A stretch of 64,000 bases of DNA from Metaruminococcus_A gallistercoris (GCA_904394975.1 CAJFNQ010000010.1:1-64000); one strand, 5' to 3'. Numbered from the stretch's first letter, positions 41,022 through 50,313 are shown. Translations and numbers: made by a program. The notes: generated by a model not told the origin, from the letters alone.

Positions 41022-43538
41022 CTATGCTTTTTTTACAGAATAAACAATTTTCTCTCCAACCGGCACATCGGCAGAACAAGCATCCATTACCTGCCATCCT
41101 TTTGGCGCAACGAAGTGACATTTTGCACCTGTGGGCACCGTAACGGCAACATCACATTGTTCGCCACCATCATAATCCCAGCTGATGCCAATCTGTCCCG
41201 CGTTGGACGGCATGCTCGCATTTAACACCTTGACCAGATCAAACCGCGGTTCCGCAATGAATTCTTTGAATCCAGCATCATAAGGTTTCAAGCCTGCGAT
41301 TTCGCTCAAAATCATATTGGATTCCGGCGGAGTGGCCTGAGCAAAACTGTCATGTGTCCGGGCATCGACATCCCATACTTCCGGAATGGTGTCCAGACCG
41401 CGTTTGACAAACAGCCCGCTCCGTTTTTCGAAGAACTCCAGCAACAGGTCTTCTCTGCCGGCAGCCGCCAACGCTTTCATGGCGTAATATTGGAAAATCG
41501 GTGCAACTTTAATGATATCCAGATTACGGTCAAGCTCCATCCCGTGTGAGAACACCCGCTCAATCACACGTTCCATCCGCCCATCTTCGCAGCAACCAGT
41601 CAGGATTGCCACGGCGTTTGCGTGTTCGCAGATTGACCGGCTCTGTTTTCCGTCTTCCACATACTCTACAAAGCACCCTTCCGACTCGTTCCAGAAATAA
41701 TCCACACAGGATTTGCGCAGTGTGTCAATTTTCTGCTGGATAATAGCGCGATCCTCTTCGGCATCCGCCCAACCAGCGATCCGCTCAGCGGCCATCAGCA
41801 CACGGAGGTACATTAAGCTGAGTGTGGACTCAATGCCCTTTCGGGTAAGGTTCGTCCAGTCAAACCAGACCACCCATGGCACCATTTCCAAAATGCCGTC
41901 TTTATTTTCATACTTCTCCGCCATTTCCAGATAACGGCGGATATGAGGGTACAGCTCTTTCCCAAGCGCGGTATCCCCGGTTAAGGTACAATACTCTTCC
42001 AACCGGATGACAAGGCTGAAGGAATGATCAAAGATCAGGTCGTTCGCTTCCGGAACCATGATGTTAAAGGTTCCCCAAGGATTCTGCTCATAGCAGAAGG
42101 TGCGGAAGTAACGTTTGAAAATATCCAGATTGCCGTGCTGATAAATGAGCGGGAGCATAACGGTGGTGACGTCACCGCTCCAGTTGTTTTTCTCCCGGTA
42201 GTTGTTGTCAACCAATTTATCATTGATACAGGTGAGCGCGGTATTGTCCGACATATTAAACAACTTGTCAAGCAATGGCTGATCCGACGAGAACGACGCG
42301 AACTGTTTGACCGGATATTCGGTGCGATTCAGGCCAACGTGATAAATTTTAAGTGGTTTAAACTGCTGGATACTGAATACTGCCGGCGTCTGGTAACGCA
42401 CCGTCACCTGGAGATAACGGGTGTTGACAAATTCAAAGCTCTCCCACTGCTGCCGTCCCTCTTTGCAGACATACCGTTTGTTGCGGTAGTGGTGGCCGGT
42501 TTTGTAGTAGATCTTTCCGTTATCCAGCACATGAGCATATGCAATGTCAATGATGAAGCCGGCCGGAGCATCCACGTCCAGGCGGATATATCCATTCATA
42601 ATTTCGCCGAAATCCAGAATAAACGCCGGATAGCAGATGCGGAAGGGATAATCGCTCTGAGTGCCGGGCTGAAGAACCGCGAAGGTTTCATCCTCGTTGA
42701 TAACATTTTCTACGTCACGCACCACCGCATATTGAACAGGCTGAATGTTCTCCAAGCCCTGCCACATCTGCGGGACAGGCTTATAGCTGTGTTTGTCAAT
42801 GTTTCCGGGCTCGACCTCGCCTGATGTGACAATCTCTTTCGCATCAACAGGATGTTCGGTCATATACGGAATCTCGCGCGGCTGAAGATACCGCCACAGC
42901 TTGCCCCACTGGCGAACCGGGCTGTCTTCGTACATTTCGCTGATCCAGATATTACGGTTAAACGTCTTCGCACGGACAGACTCATCGTTGCACAAATCAA
43001 AGCTGTCAGGGTTAAATCCTGCGCGGGCATCATACACCTCAACCGCTTCCATATTGTTTAAATCATAAAATGAACGCGGCGTATGCGGATGCCAGCCATT
43101 GTCTTTTACGATCCGCCAATCAGTACCTGTTCCGATGGTTTCAACGGTACCGTCGGCATAGGTGAGCTTTAACTGGGCAAGCAGCGCCGCCGGATGCTCT
43201 CCTGCGTAATAATCACCCGGATGATCCTGCATGACCAATACCCAGATGGAGTTTTCACCCGCTTTCAGCTGCTGCTCCACCTCATATGAATCAAACGAAT
43301 AATAGTCAGGGGCGCCGTAAAGCGGACCCCGGCCGATAAACGTCTGATTGATAAACAGCTTATATTTTTGATCGGCGGTAATGTCTACATGAGCGGTTTT
43401 TATTTGAGATTTTGGCGTAAACGCCTTATAAAACCAGAAATAATGAACGCCATCACGGTCGATAAAATCCGGATGGATCCAGCAGGCATCCCATTTTGTA
43501 TCTTTTCCTTTTTGCAGTGCTTCATTTAAAAACGGCAC
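41022..43538 (-). CDS. Glycoside hydrolase, alpha-L-rhamnosidase-like (GH78 type)
   Basis: The 838-residue protein has the layout of alpha-L-rhamnosidases: N-terminal beta-sandwich domains (K-L-F-I-N-Q-T-F-I-G-R-G-P; about 60-370), an (alpha/alpha)6 barrel (about 410-740) and a C-terminal beta domain. The barrel has R-E-K-N-N-W-S-G-D-V near residue 450 and W-V-V-W-F-D-W, likely in the active site. There is no signal peptide, so it would act on imported rhamnosides. The start is GTG at 43538 with AAGGAG upstream. Other six-hairpin glycosidase activity cannot be excluded. Confidence 0.83.
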   Translation of the reverse strand: MPFLNEALQKGKDTKWDACWIHPDFIDRDGVHYFWFYKAFTPKSQIKTAHVDITADQKYKLFINQTFIGRGPLYGAPDYYSFDSYEVEQQLKAGENSIWVLVMQDHPGDYYAGEHPAALLAQLKLTYADGTVETIGTGTDWRIVKDNGWHPHTPRSFYDLNNMEAVEVYDARAGFNPDSFDLCNDESVRAKTFNRNIWISEMYEDSPVRQWGKLWRYLQPREIPYMTEHPVDAKEIVTSGEVEPGNIDKHSYKPVPQMWQGLENIQPVQYAVVRDVENVINEDETFAVLQPGTQSDYPFRICYPAFILDFGEIMNGYIRLDVDAPAGFIIDIAYAHVLDNGKIYYKTGHHYRNKRYVCKEGRQQWESFEFVNTRYLQVTVRYQTPAVFSIQQFKPLKIYHVGLNRTEYPVKQFASFSSDQPLLDKLFNMSDNTALTCINDKLVDNNYREKNNWSGDVTTVMLPLIYQHGNLDIFKRYFRTFCYEQNPWGTFNIMVPEANDLIFDHSFSLVIRLEEYCTLTGDTALGKELYPHIRRYLEMAEKYENKDGILEMVPWVVWFDWTNLTRKGIESTLSLMYLRVLMAAERIAGWADAEEDRAIIQQKIDTLRKSCVDYFWNESEGCFVEYVEDGKQSRSICEHANAVAILTGCCEDGRMERVIERVFSHGMELDRNLDIIKVAPIFQYYAMKALAAAGREDLLLEFFEKRSGLFVKRGLDTIPEVWDVDARTHDSFAQATPPESNMILSEIAGLKPYDAGFKEFIAEPRFDLVKVLNASMPSNAGQIGISWDYDGGEQCDVAVTVPTGAKCHFVAPKGWQVMDACSADVPVGEKIVYSVKKA

Positions 43539-43656
43539 GGGAATTTCTCCTTATGATTTGTTTGCCCTTATTATATCGCCGTGCCGGATGCTTTTCAATC
43601 AAAAAGAGCAAATCAAAAAAGTTTCCTGTCTTTCGTACAATCGAAGCGACAAGTTA

Positions 43657-43665
43657 TGGTATAAT
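43657..43665 (+). promoter_or_regulatory. Extended -10 promoter of the radical SAM gene
   Basis: TGGTATAAT (43657-43665) is an extended -10 element 41 bases before the start codon; no good -35 is seen. Confidence 0.6.
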
Positions 43666-43706
43666 ATGCCTAAGCGTCACTAAAATTTAAGCGGAGGAAT
43701 TTTCCT

Positions 43707-45398
43707 ATGAAACTATTGCTGGTTGGAATCAACGCAAAATACATTCACTCAAATCTCGCGATTCGCTGCCTGAAAGCGGCTTGCGAAAAAAAGGGAGTAA
43801 CGAGTGAGATTCTGCTGCGGGAATACACCATCAATCAAAACGCGGATGAAATTTTAAGTGATCTTGTTTGCCTGAACGCTGATTTGATTGCGTTTTCTAC
43901 CTACATCTTTAACATCGAAACGGTTTTGAGGTTAGTGGAAAACCTAAAAATTGTTCAGCCGAATATCAGGATTCTTCTTGGTGGACCGGAAGCCGGGTTT
44001 AAAGCGGATGAACTGATGAAGCAGTATTCTGAAATCGACTACATTATTACCGGTGAAGGAGAGCTCCCGTTTGCCAAACTAACAGAAGAACTGGAAACCA
44101 AAGCGGTGCCAAATCCGGCAAACGTTCCCGCTCTGTCGTTTCGGCAAGGCGGAGAGATTCTGCATACACAGCCCCTTCCGCTTCCACGCGAGGAACACCT
44201 CCCCTATCGGTACAGCAAAGCCGACATTCAAGCGCTCACCCACCGTATCATTTACTTTGAAAGTTCACGAGGATGCCCGTTCCGCTGTGCCTACTGCATG
44301 TCTTCCATTGAAAAGCAGCTGCGCTTTTTTGAACTGGAAGAGGTGCTCAATCAGCTTTCACTGTTTCTTAGCTGCCGCGTTCCGCAGGTCAAATTCATTG
44401 ACCGGACCTTTAATTGCAACCCAAAACGCGCATTGACCATATGGCGTTATATCAGCGAGCACGATAATGGTGTGACCAACTTCCATTTTGAGATTGCCGC
44501 TGATCTGCTAAGTGACGAAATGATCGATTGTCTGGCGCAGATGCGACCGGGCCTGGTACAACTTGAAATCGGCGTACAATCTACAAACCCCCACACACTT
44601 GAAGCAATTGAACGAAAAACCGACCTTGAATTGGTTCAAAAGAGGGTACAGACCATATTAAGCCAAAAAAACGTTCATGTTCATCTCGACCTGATTGCCG
44701 GACCTCCGTTGGAAGGATACCAGTCTTTTGTTCGGTCATTCAACGAAGTGTATCGCCTGAAACCGCATCAGCTCCAGCTTGGATTTCTGAAAGTTCTTGC
44801 CGGCACGCCCATCTGCCAAAACGCAGAATGGTACGGCATCCGGGCACGGCGCTATCCGCCGTATGAGGTGCTAAAAACGAATGATATTTCCTATGAAGAG
44901 CTAGACAAGCTTAAGCAGATCGAACCGCTGGTCGACCAGCTTTACAACAGCGGCCGTTTCCGTCATCTACTGGATGCAGTGCTTCCCTTGTTTGAAAGCC
45001 CGTTTGATTTTTACAGCAGGTTAAGCGCTTTTTTGAGGGAAAGCGCAGACCCTTCTATTTACGCAGGAAAGTACGGGCTGTACCGGGCTGTATTGGATTA
45101 TTGTACGAGACAGCGCCCGGAAACAGAAGTGTATCTGCGGGAAATGATAAAACTGGATCTGTTTTTAAGGGAACGGGCAAGATCGTTGCCGGAGTTTTTA
45201 AAGCTTTCCATCACCAAACAGTCAAATGAGCTTTTATGCCACATGAAAGAGTTATTCCCTGAAATAAGTGATGTGAAAAGCTGCCATTTTGAAACATTTC
45301 CGGAAATCGCACCGGGTACCTGGTTTTGCTTTGATTATACAAGCCGTGACCTGTATTCCAACGCACGGGTGTTGACCGCATCCGCCAAACAAGAATAA
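43707..45398 (+). CDS. B12-binding-domain radical SAM protein (DUF4080 type)
   Basis: The 563-residue protein has an N-terminal cobalamin-binding-like domain (about 1-135), a radical SAM core with the 4Fe-4S site C190-x3-C194-x2-C197 in S-S-R-G-C-P-F-R-C-A-Y-C, and a C-terminal DUF4080 region (about 380-530). Members use S-adenosylmethionine radicals, often for methylation or ring chemistry on an unknown substrate. The cobalamin His signature is not evident, so B12 binding is uncertain. GGAGGAATTTTCCT precedes the ATG. No carrier peptide or partner is next to it. Confidence 0.9.
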   Translation: MKLLLVGINAKYIHSNLAIRCLKAACEKKGVTSEILLREYTINQNADEILSDLVCLNADLIAFSTYIFNIETVLRLVENLKIVQPNIRILLGGPEAGFKADELMKQYSEIDYIITGEGELPFAKLTEELETKAVPNPANVPALSFRQGGEILHTQPLPLPREEHLPYRYSKADIQALTHRIIYFESSRGCPFRCAYCMSSIEKQLRFFELEEVLNQLSLFLSCRVPQVKFIDRTFNCNPKRALTIWRYISEHDNGVTNFHFEIAADLLSDEMIDCLAQMRPGLVQLEIGVQSTNPHTLEAIERKTDLELVQKRVQTILSQKNVHVHLDLIAGPPLEGYQSFVRSFNEVYRLKPHQLQLGFLKVLAGTPICQNAEWYGIRARRYPPYEVLKTNDISYEELDKLKQIEPLVDQLYNSGRFRHLLDAVLPLFESPFDFYSRLSAFLRESADPSIYAGKYGLYRAVLDYCTRQRPETEVYLREMIKLDLFLRERARSLPEFLKLSITKQSNELLCHMKELFPEISDVKSCHFETFPEIAPGTWFCFDYTSRDLYSNARVLTASAKQE

Positions 45399-45435
45399 AA
45401 AAGAACCTCTTTCCAAAATGGAAAGAGGTTCTTTT
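45399..45435. terminator. Bidirectional terminator
   Basis: A perfect 16-bp stem AAAAGAACCTCTTTCC/GGAAAGAGGTTCTTTT (45399-45414 with 45420-45435) sits between the converging radical SAM and dimethylargininase genes. Confidence 0.93.
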
Positions 45436-45446
45436 CTCAATCAATG

Positions 45447-46217
45447 TTAAAAACGCAGGGACAGGCAGGTCAAGCCGCCGTCGATCTTTTTAAACTCGGA
45501 CATTTCCACGCAGATGGTTTCGTAACCGAGCTTCTGAATCTCCGCGAGTGTGCGGGGGTAACCAGCGGGAACAAGGATTTTTCCGTTCATATTGATGCAG
45601 TTGGTGCAATACTCCTCGTCGTAATCCACAACAATACGGTCAAACTTTTTGAGCTCCTCGCTGTCCGCATAACGTTTGGAAACGATCAGATGATTGTCTC
45701 CGATATAGGTCATACCGGTTTTCAGGTGAAGCAGACCGTCCACCTTCATAACCGAACCGGTATATCCAAACCCTTCCAAAAATGCAATCAGCTGACGGGC
45801 GCCCTCCTCGTTGGTACGGTTGGAAAGGCCCACGTAAAAATGATTTTCGACCATCATGACATCGCCGCCATCCAGTGTACCGGGGGCTGTGATGTGCATG
45901 ATCTGCTCGTCTTTATAAAATTTGCGGAGGACCGGTTCAATCAGCTCGATTTCACGGTTTCTGGAATCAGCCCCCGGATTGGTGATAACTGCGCCTTTTT
46001 CTGTGACGATGGCAACGTCTTCCACAAAGCAGGAATCCGGAAAACGCTCGTCCGCTTCCGCCACGGTAACAGCAACGCCGCACTGTTTCATCGCTTCAAT
46101 ATATGCCTTATGCTGGCAAAGCGCCTTTTCGTAGTCCGGTTTTCCAAGTTCCGGAGAACCGGTGATCCCGTCCACCATGGCGCGGCAGGGTGTTCTTACA
46201 ATTACGTTGTGAAACAT
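45447..46217 (-). CDS. Dimethylarginine dimethylaminohydrolase-like amidinohydrolase
   Basis: The 256-residue enzyme has the DDAH/arginine deiminase fold: C-F-V-E-D with acidic residues at 66-67, catalytic His164 in L-L-H-L-K-T-G, and nucleophile Cys251 in G-G-L-T-C-L-S-L-R-F. DDAH releases citrulline and methylamines from methylated arginine; related bacterial proteins may prefer other guanidines. GGAGGTCATAAA lies before the ATG. The gene stands alone. Confidence 0.92.
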   Translation of the reverse strand: MFHNVIVRTPCRAMVDGITGSPELGKPDYEKALCQHKAYIEAMKQCGVAVTVAEADERFPDSCFVEDVAIVTEKGAVITNPGADSRNREIELIEPVLRKFYKDEQIMHITAPGTLDGGDVMMVENHFYVGLSNRTNEEGARQLIAFLEGFGYTGSVMKVDGLLHLKTGMTYIGDNHLIVSKRYADSEELKKFDRIVVDYDEEYCTNCINMNGKILVPAGYPRTLAEIQKLGYETICVEMSEFKKIDGGLTCLSLRF

Positions 46218-46253
46218 TTTATGACCTCCCAGTTGAAATACAGTCTAAAAGAC

Positions 46254-46283
46254 AGTATAACATTTTACCGAAATAAATTGCAA
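46254..46283 (-). promoter_or_regulatory. Promoter of the dimethylargininase gene
   Basis: TTGCAA (46283-46278) and TATACT (46259-46254) are 18 bases apart on the minus strand. Confidence 0.6.
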
Positions 46284-46350
46284 GTAAAAGGCGCAATTTG
46301 TTACATCAAATGATATTCGAACTTTTTGCGCGATTTTGTTTTTCGGGCTC

Positions 46351-46378
46351 TTGATATTTTCTCTGCTCATGTTATCAT
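46351..46378 (+). promoter_or_regulatory. Promoter of the G1P dehydrogenase-phosphatase gene
   Basis: TTGATA (46351-46356) and TATCAT (46373-46378) are 16 bases apart, 42 bases before the start codon. Confidence 0.65.
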
Positions 46379-46419
46379 GGATTTAGAAAAATTAAATGTT
46401 TTCCGGAAGGAGCTTTTAT

Positions 46420-48600
46420 ATGGCAATCACTTACCATGAACTTGGTGATTTTTCAGGCAAAAGTTTCCCGTGCAGCTGCGGGAGATCACACAGCATTGAC
46501 ATTGACCAGATCATCATAGAAAGCGGCGCGCTTTCCAAGGTCAATGAAGTCGTAGCAAACTATAACGTAAACAAACTATTTTTGGTGGCCGATTCCAACA
46601 CCTATTCCATTGCGGGAAAGGCTGTGCAAAACAACCTTGAAAAAGCGGGATATGATATTGCAAGTCATGTATTCACCCCCAAAGGCCAGCTCATTCCAAA
46701 CGAAAAAGCACTTGCTGATCTTGTGCTGAGCATTCCGGCTGGCACACAGCTGGTAATTGCTGTTGGTTCCGGCACCATCAACGACCTCTCCCGTTATATG
46801 GCATACAAATTGGGGGTGCCGTACATTATGGTGGCGACCGCTCCTTCCATGGACGGTTTTGTTTCCACCGTTTCCCCGCTGATCGTAAACGATCTGAAAG
46901 TGACCTATCCTGCCGCAGGGCCTCGCGCTGTTATCGGCGATCTGGACATTCTCTGCAACGCGCCGTCCAAAATGATCTATGCGGGGCTTGGTGATATTCT
47001 TGGAAAATACACCTCTCTGTGCGACTGGCAGCTCTCCCGCATCATCAACGACGAGTATTACTGCCCTGAAATCGTGGAGCTGATGAAAAGCGCCATCGCG
47101 AAGTGCACCGAGGATGTTGAAGGCTTAAAAGCCAGAAAACCATCCGCCATCAAAAGCCTGATGGAAGGGCTGGTACTCAGCGGCATTGCGATGAGTTTTT
47201 CCGGAAACTCCCGCCCGGCATCCGGCGCGGAACACCATCTCGCCCACTTCTGGGAGATGAATTTCCTCTTTGCCGGAAAAGAACCGGTGCTTCACGGAAC
47301 AAAAGTCGGCATCACCACCATTGCCATTTTAAAGCTCTACGATCTGGTAAAAGATTTAAAACCAGACCGGCAAAAAGCGCTCGCTTTTGTGGAGCAATTT
47401 GACGATGCGGCCTTCAAACAAACTCTGAAAGAGATTTATCATACCGCCGCGGCAGATATCATCAAAACAAACGATGCAGAAGACCGCACCTCTCCTATAC
47501 TGCATAAACAGCGGCTGGAAAAAATTCTGTCACACTGGGATGAGATCGTGCAAACCATCTGTGACATGATTCCGGTTTCCGCAGACGACGCGGAGCAGAT
47601 GCTCAAGATGTTGGGAGCAGCTTACCGGCCCATTCAGGTGGGTATCGACCGGGAAACAGTACACAACAGCCTGCTGTACGCCAAAGAACTTCGCACCCGT
47701 TATACTGTGCTTCAAATGCTTTGGGACCTCGGCGAACTGGAGCATTACGCAGACGAAGTTACCGAATTCATGACCCGCAACGAAGAAGAGCAGCTTTGTT
47801 CCACGGATGATGAAATCCGGGAACGGTTAAAAAATATCCGTTGCTTTATTCTGGATATGGACGGCACCTTTTACTTGAGCGACCGGTTGCTGGACGGCTC
47901 CATTGACTTCATCAACAAGGTAAAAGAATCCGGGCGGGATTACCACTTTTATACCAACAACTCCTCCAAAAACGCTGCTCATTACGAGGAAAAGCTCAAG
48001 AAAATGGGCTGCCCCAGCCATGTCGGAAAAGTACTGATCTCCAACGAGGTACTCATCGATTACCTGAAGAAACATACATCCCACAAGAAATTTTTTGTAC
48101 TCGGTACCGAGTTTTTAAAGGATGACTTCAAAAAAGCTGGCTATCTTCTGGATGAACAGAATCCAGATGCGGTCATCGTCGGATTTGACACCAGCCTGGT
48201 TTATGACAAACTCACTGCCGCATGCAATCTCATTAAAAACGGCATCCCGGTTTATGGGGTCAATCCGGACTTTGTATGCCCGCTTGACCAAGGCGGATTC
48301 CTTCCGGACTGCGGTTCGATTTCAGAACTGATTTACGCTTCAACCGGCGTACGGTTTGAATTTTTCGGAAAGCCCTCTCGCCATACACTGGATTACATTT
48401 TAAGCGCGACCGGCTACGCGGAAGATGAGATCGCGTTTGTAGGTGATCGTCTTTACACAGATATCGCCATCGGCGAAGGAACGCGCGCACTCACCATTCT
48501 GGTTCTTTCCGGAGAAACAACCCCTGAAATGTTGTTGAACGCAAAAGAAACGCCGGATTTGATCTGCAAAGGTCTGCCATCCTTAACACCGCTATTATAA
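46420..48600 (+). CDS. Fused sn-glycerol-1-phosphate dehydrogenase / HAD-IIA phosphatase
   Basis: The 726-residue protein joins two enzymes. Residues 1 to about 440 are an AraM-like glycerol-1-phosphate dehydrogenase: nucleotide loop V-G-S-G-T-I-N-D, then A-T-A-P-S-M-D-G-F-V-S-T, and metal ligands in G-L-G-D-I, G-A-E-H-H-L-A-H and L-H-G-T-K-V-G. Residues about 470-726 are a NagD-like HAD phosphatase with nucleophile Asp479 (D-M-D-G-T), T-N-N-S-S-K, Lys651 (G-K-P-S) and Asp676 (G-D-R-L-Y-T-D). Together they could take dihydroxyacetone phosphate to glycerol-1-phosphate and on to glycerol, but this is inference. AAGGAG precedes the ATG at 46420. Confidence 0.92.
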   Translation: MAITYHELGDFSGKSFPCSCGRSHSIDIDQIIIESGALSKVNEVVANYNVNKLFLVADSNTYSIAGKAVQNNLEKAGYDIASHVFTPKGQLIPNEKALADLVLSIPAGTQLVIAVGSGTINDLSRYMAYKLGVPYIMVATAPSMDGFVSTVSPLIVNDLKVTYPAAGPRAVIGDLDILCNAPSKMIYAGLGDILGKYTSLCDWQLSRIINDEYYCPEIVELMKSAIAKCTEDVEGLKARKPSAIKSLMEGLVLSGIAMSFSGNSRPASGAEHHLAHFWEMNFLFAGKEPVLHGTKVGITTIAILKLYDLVKDLKPDRQKALAFVEQFDDAAFKQTLKEIYHTAAADIIKTNDAEDRTSPILHKQRLEKILSHWDEIVQTICDMIPVSADDAEQMLKMLGAAYRPIQVGIDRETVHNSLLYAKELRTRYTVLQMLWDLGELEHYADEVTEFMTRNEEEQLCSTDDEIRERLKNIRCFILDMDGTFYLSDRLLDGSIDFINKVKESGRDYHFYTNNSSKNAAHYEEKLKKMGCPSHVGKVLISNEVLIDYLKKHTSHKKFFVLGTEFLKDDFKKAGYLLDEQNPDAVIVGFDTSLVYDKLTAACNLIKNGIPVYGVNPDFVCPLDQGGFLPDCGSISELIYASTGVRFEFFGKPSRHTLDYILSATGYAEDEIAFVGDRLYTDIAIGEGTRALTILVLSGETTPEMLLNAKETPDLICKGLPSLTPLL

Positions 48601-48603
48601 GAA

Positions 48604-48628
48604 AAAAGGGAAGCATTGCTTCCCTTTT
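48604..48628 (+). terminator. Terminator after the dehydrogenase-phosphatase gene
   Basis: AAAAGGGAAGC/GCTTCCCTTTT (48604-48614 with 48618-48628) is followed by GTTTTATT. Confidence 0.88.
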
Positions 48629-48634
48629 GTTTTA

Positions 48635-48651
48635 TTCGACAAGATGCGACA
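48635..48651. promoter_or_regulatory. Two Spo0A-box-like sites ten bases apart
   Basis: TTCGACA (48635-48641) and TGCGACA (48645-48651) repeat at a 10-bp interval just after a terminator and about 125-140 bases before the HhH protein gene. The first is a perfect reverse complement of the 0A-box core TGTCGAA and the second has one mismatch. Confidence 0.45.
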
Positions 48652-48774
48652 ACGCTGTGAGTCTTATATTATATAAAACTCTAAAATGTAACCAATCGCC
48701 TTTACTTCTCTGCTCTATAATGTTAAAATTCTATCATACGACAAATTTCGCGTATGAATCCGGGCGGGAGCAGA

Positions 48775-49230
48775 ATGAAAGTATTAGCTTATATTGTAAT
48801 TACATTGTTGTTTGCTGCGACCATTGCACTGGGTATTTATTCTGCCATACCTGAACCGGAAAACGAACCGGTTGTCAGCTACATTACTCCCGAAAGTAAC
48901 AGCTCCTCCGTTTCGCCCTCTGTTTCGAGTAATAACAACGACTCGACTTCTTCAAAACATTCTCAAACTTCCAGGCCTGCCAGCTCGAGCAGTTCAACTA
49001 AAAGCGAATCTTCTTCCGAATCATCCTGTGTAGAGCTTCCTCTCAATATCAATACCGCAACAGAAGGAGAACTGCTTTGTCTGGAGGGAATTACTCCGGA
49101 AGACGCCAGGCTCATTGTTCTTTATCGTGAAATGGCAGGCGGTTATTCTTCCATCGAAGAACTCATGCTGGTAAAAGGGATCAGCGTCAATCAATTCAGG
49201 CTGATTAAAGATGACATTTACTGTGAATAA
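48775..49230 (+). CDS. ComEA-like helix-hairpin-helix protein
   Basis: The 151-residue protein has an N-terminal membrane anchor (about 3-25), a long Ser/Thr/Asn-rich linker (about 40-90) and a C-terminal HhH domain with L-N-I-N-T-A-T-E-G-E-L-L-C-L-E-G-I and S-I-E-E-L-M-L-V-K-G-I, as in ComEA, the DNA receptor of competence systems. The usual SLBB domain of full ComEA is missing, as in many short ComEA proteins. GGGCGGGAG precedes the ATG at 48775. No comEC or comEB lies nearby, so a role in DNA uptake is only possible. A TATAAT at 48716-48721 has no clear -35. Confidence 0.85.
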   Translation: MKVLAYIVITLLFAATIALGIYSAIPEPENEPVVSYITPESNSSSVSPSVSSNNNDSTSSKHSQTSRPASSSSSTKSESSSESSCVELPLNINTATEGELLCLEGITPEDARLIVLYREMAGGYSSIEELMLVKGISVNQFRLIKDDIYCE

Positions 49231-49245
49231 AAAGGATGTGTCAAA

Positions 49246-50313
49246 ATGGATTACAAACACTTGATCGATCTAAATGACTTTTCTTTGAATGAGTGGAAAA
49301 CCATCATTGATCAGGCATTAAAGATTTCTGAAAATCCGGAAGAGTATTACGGATGCTGTCATGGCAAGATCATGGCGACTCTTTTTTACGAACCATCAAC
49401 CCGTACACAGATGTCTTTTCAAACAGCTATGCTGCGCTTGGGAGGGCGAATCATCGGGTTTGACAATCCACAAAATTCTTCCGTTTCAAAAGGAGAATCC
49501 TTAAAAGACACTATCACTGTCGTGAGTGGTTACGCGGATATTATTGCCATCCGTCACCCAATGGAAGGCGCCGCCAAAGCTGCTTCCCTGTATGCAAACT
49601 GTCCTGTTGTAAACGCGGGAGACGGCGGACACCTGCACCCCACACAAACACTGACCGATTTGGTCACGCTTTCAAAAGAAAAAGGCCGGCTGGATCATTT
49701 GAAGGTAGGTCTGTGCGGAGACTTGAAAAACGGACGCACGGTCCATTCACTCATCAAAGCACTCTCGATGTATGAAGGAAATTCATTTGTCCTCATCTCT
49801 ACCAAAGAGCTTGCCGTTCCGTCTTATGTAAAAGAACTGCTGGTTCAGGAAAACATTCCGTTCTGTGAAGCGGATTCACTGGAAGAAGCGATCGCCGATT
49901 TGGATGTTCTGTACATGACTCGTATTCAAAGAGAACGTTTTTCCAGCCCGGAATCATATGAAAAGCAGAAAAATGTTTATGTGCTGGATATGCCAAAACT
50001 CAAACTTGCCAAACCGGATCTTAAAATTCTGCATCCGCTGCCGAGGGTGGATGAAATTGATTATGCGGTTGACGATGATATCCGCGCGATTTACTTTAAG
50101 CAAACCCTTTATGGCATGTACGCGAGAATGTCTTTAATCATGCACATGATTGGAGGATTTGACCGTACACCTGTTTTAAAAGGAACCGTTTTGGATTGCA
50201 GCTGTCAGAACAAAAAGTGTATTACTCAGACAGAACACTATCTGCCGCACTCATTCCGCGACTTTGAAGGAAAACTCGCGTGTGAGTACTGCGACCAGAT
50301 TCAGAAACAGTAA
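49246..50313 (+). CDS. pyrB: Aspartate carbamoyltransferase with C-terminal PyrI-type zinc module
   Basis: The 355-residue protein contains a complete PyrB catalytic chain: carbamoyl-phosphate motif S-T-R-T (51-54), loop S-V-S-K-G-E-S with Lys82, and L-H-P-L-P-R near residue 264. It makes carbamoyl-aspartate in pyrimidine synthesis. About 40 extra C-terminal residues carry C320-x4-C325 (C-Q-N-K-K-C-I-T) and C346-x2-C349, the spacing of the zinc domain of the regulatory chain PyrI. The PyrI nucleotide-binding domain is absent and no pyrI gene follows. The neighbour is a flavoprotein one base downstream, not another pyr gene. Confidence 0.93.
   Translation: MDYKHLIDLNDFSLNEWKTIIDQALKISENPEEYYGCCHGKIMATLFYEPSTRTQMSFQTAMLRLGGRIIGFDNPQNSSVSKGESLKDTITVVSGYADIIAIRHPMEGAAKAASLYANCPVVNAGDGGHLHPTQTLTDLVTLSKEKGRLDHLKVGLCGDLKNGRTVHSLIKALSMYEGNSFVLISTKELAVPSYVKELLVQENIPFCEADSLEEAIADLDVLYMTRIQRERFSSPESYEKQKNVYVLDMPKLKLAKPDLKILHPLPRVDEIDYAVDDDIRAIYFKQTLYGMYARMSLIMHMIGGFDRTPVLKGTVLDCSCQNKKCITQTEHYLPHSFRDFEGKLACEYCDQIQKQ

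Noticed and set aside
42024..42824. 266-residue plus-strand open frame inside the rhamnosidase region
   Set aside because: Antisense shadow of the GH78-type gene, with no ribosome site and no recognisable motifs.
45444..46313. 289-residue plus-strand open frame opposite the dimethylargininase gene
   Set aside because: The opposite strand holds all catalytic residues of the amidinohydrolase; this frame is a shadow.
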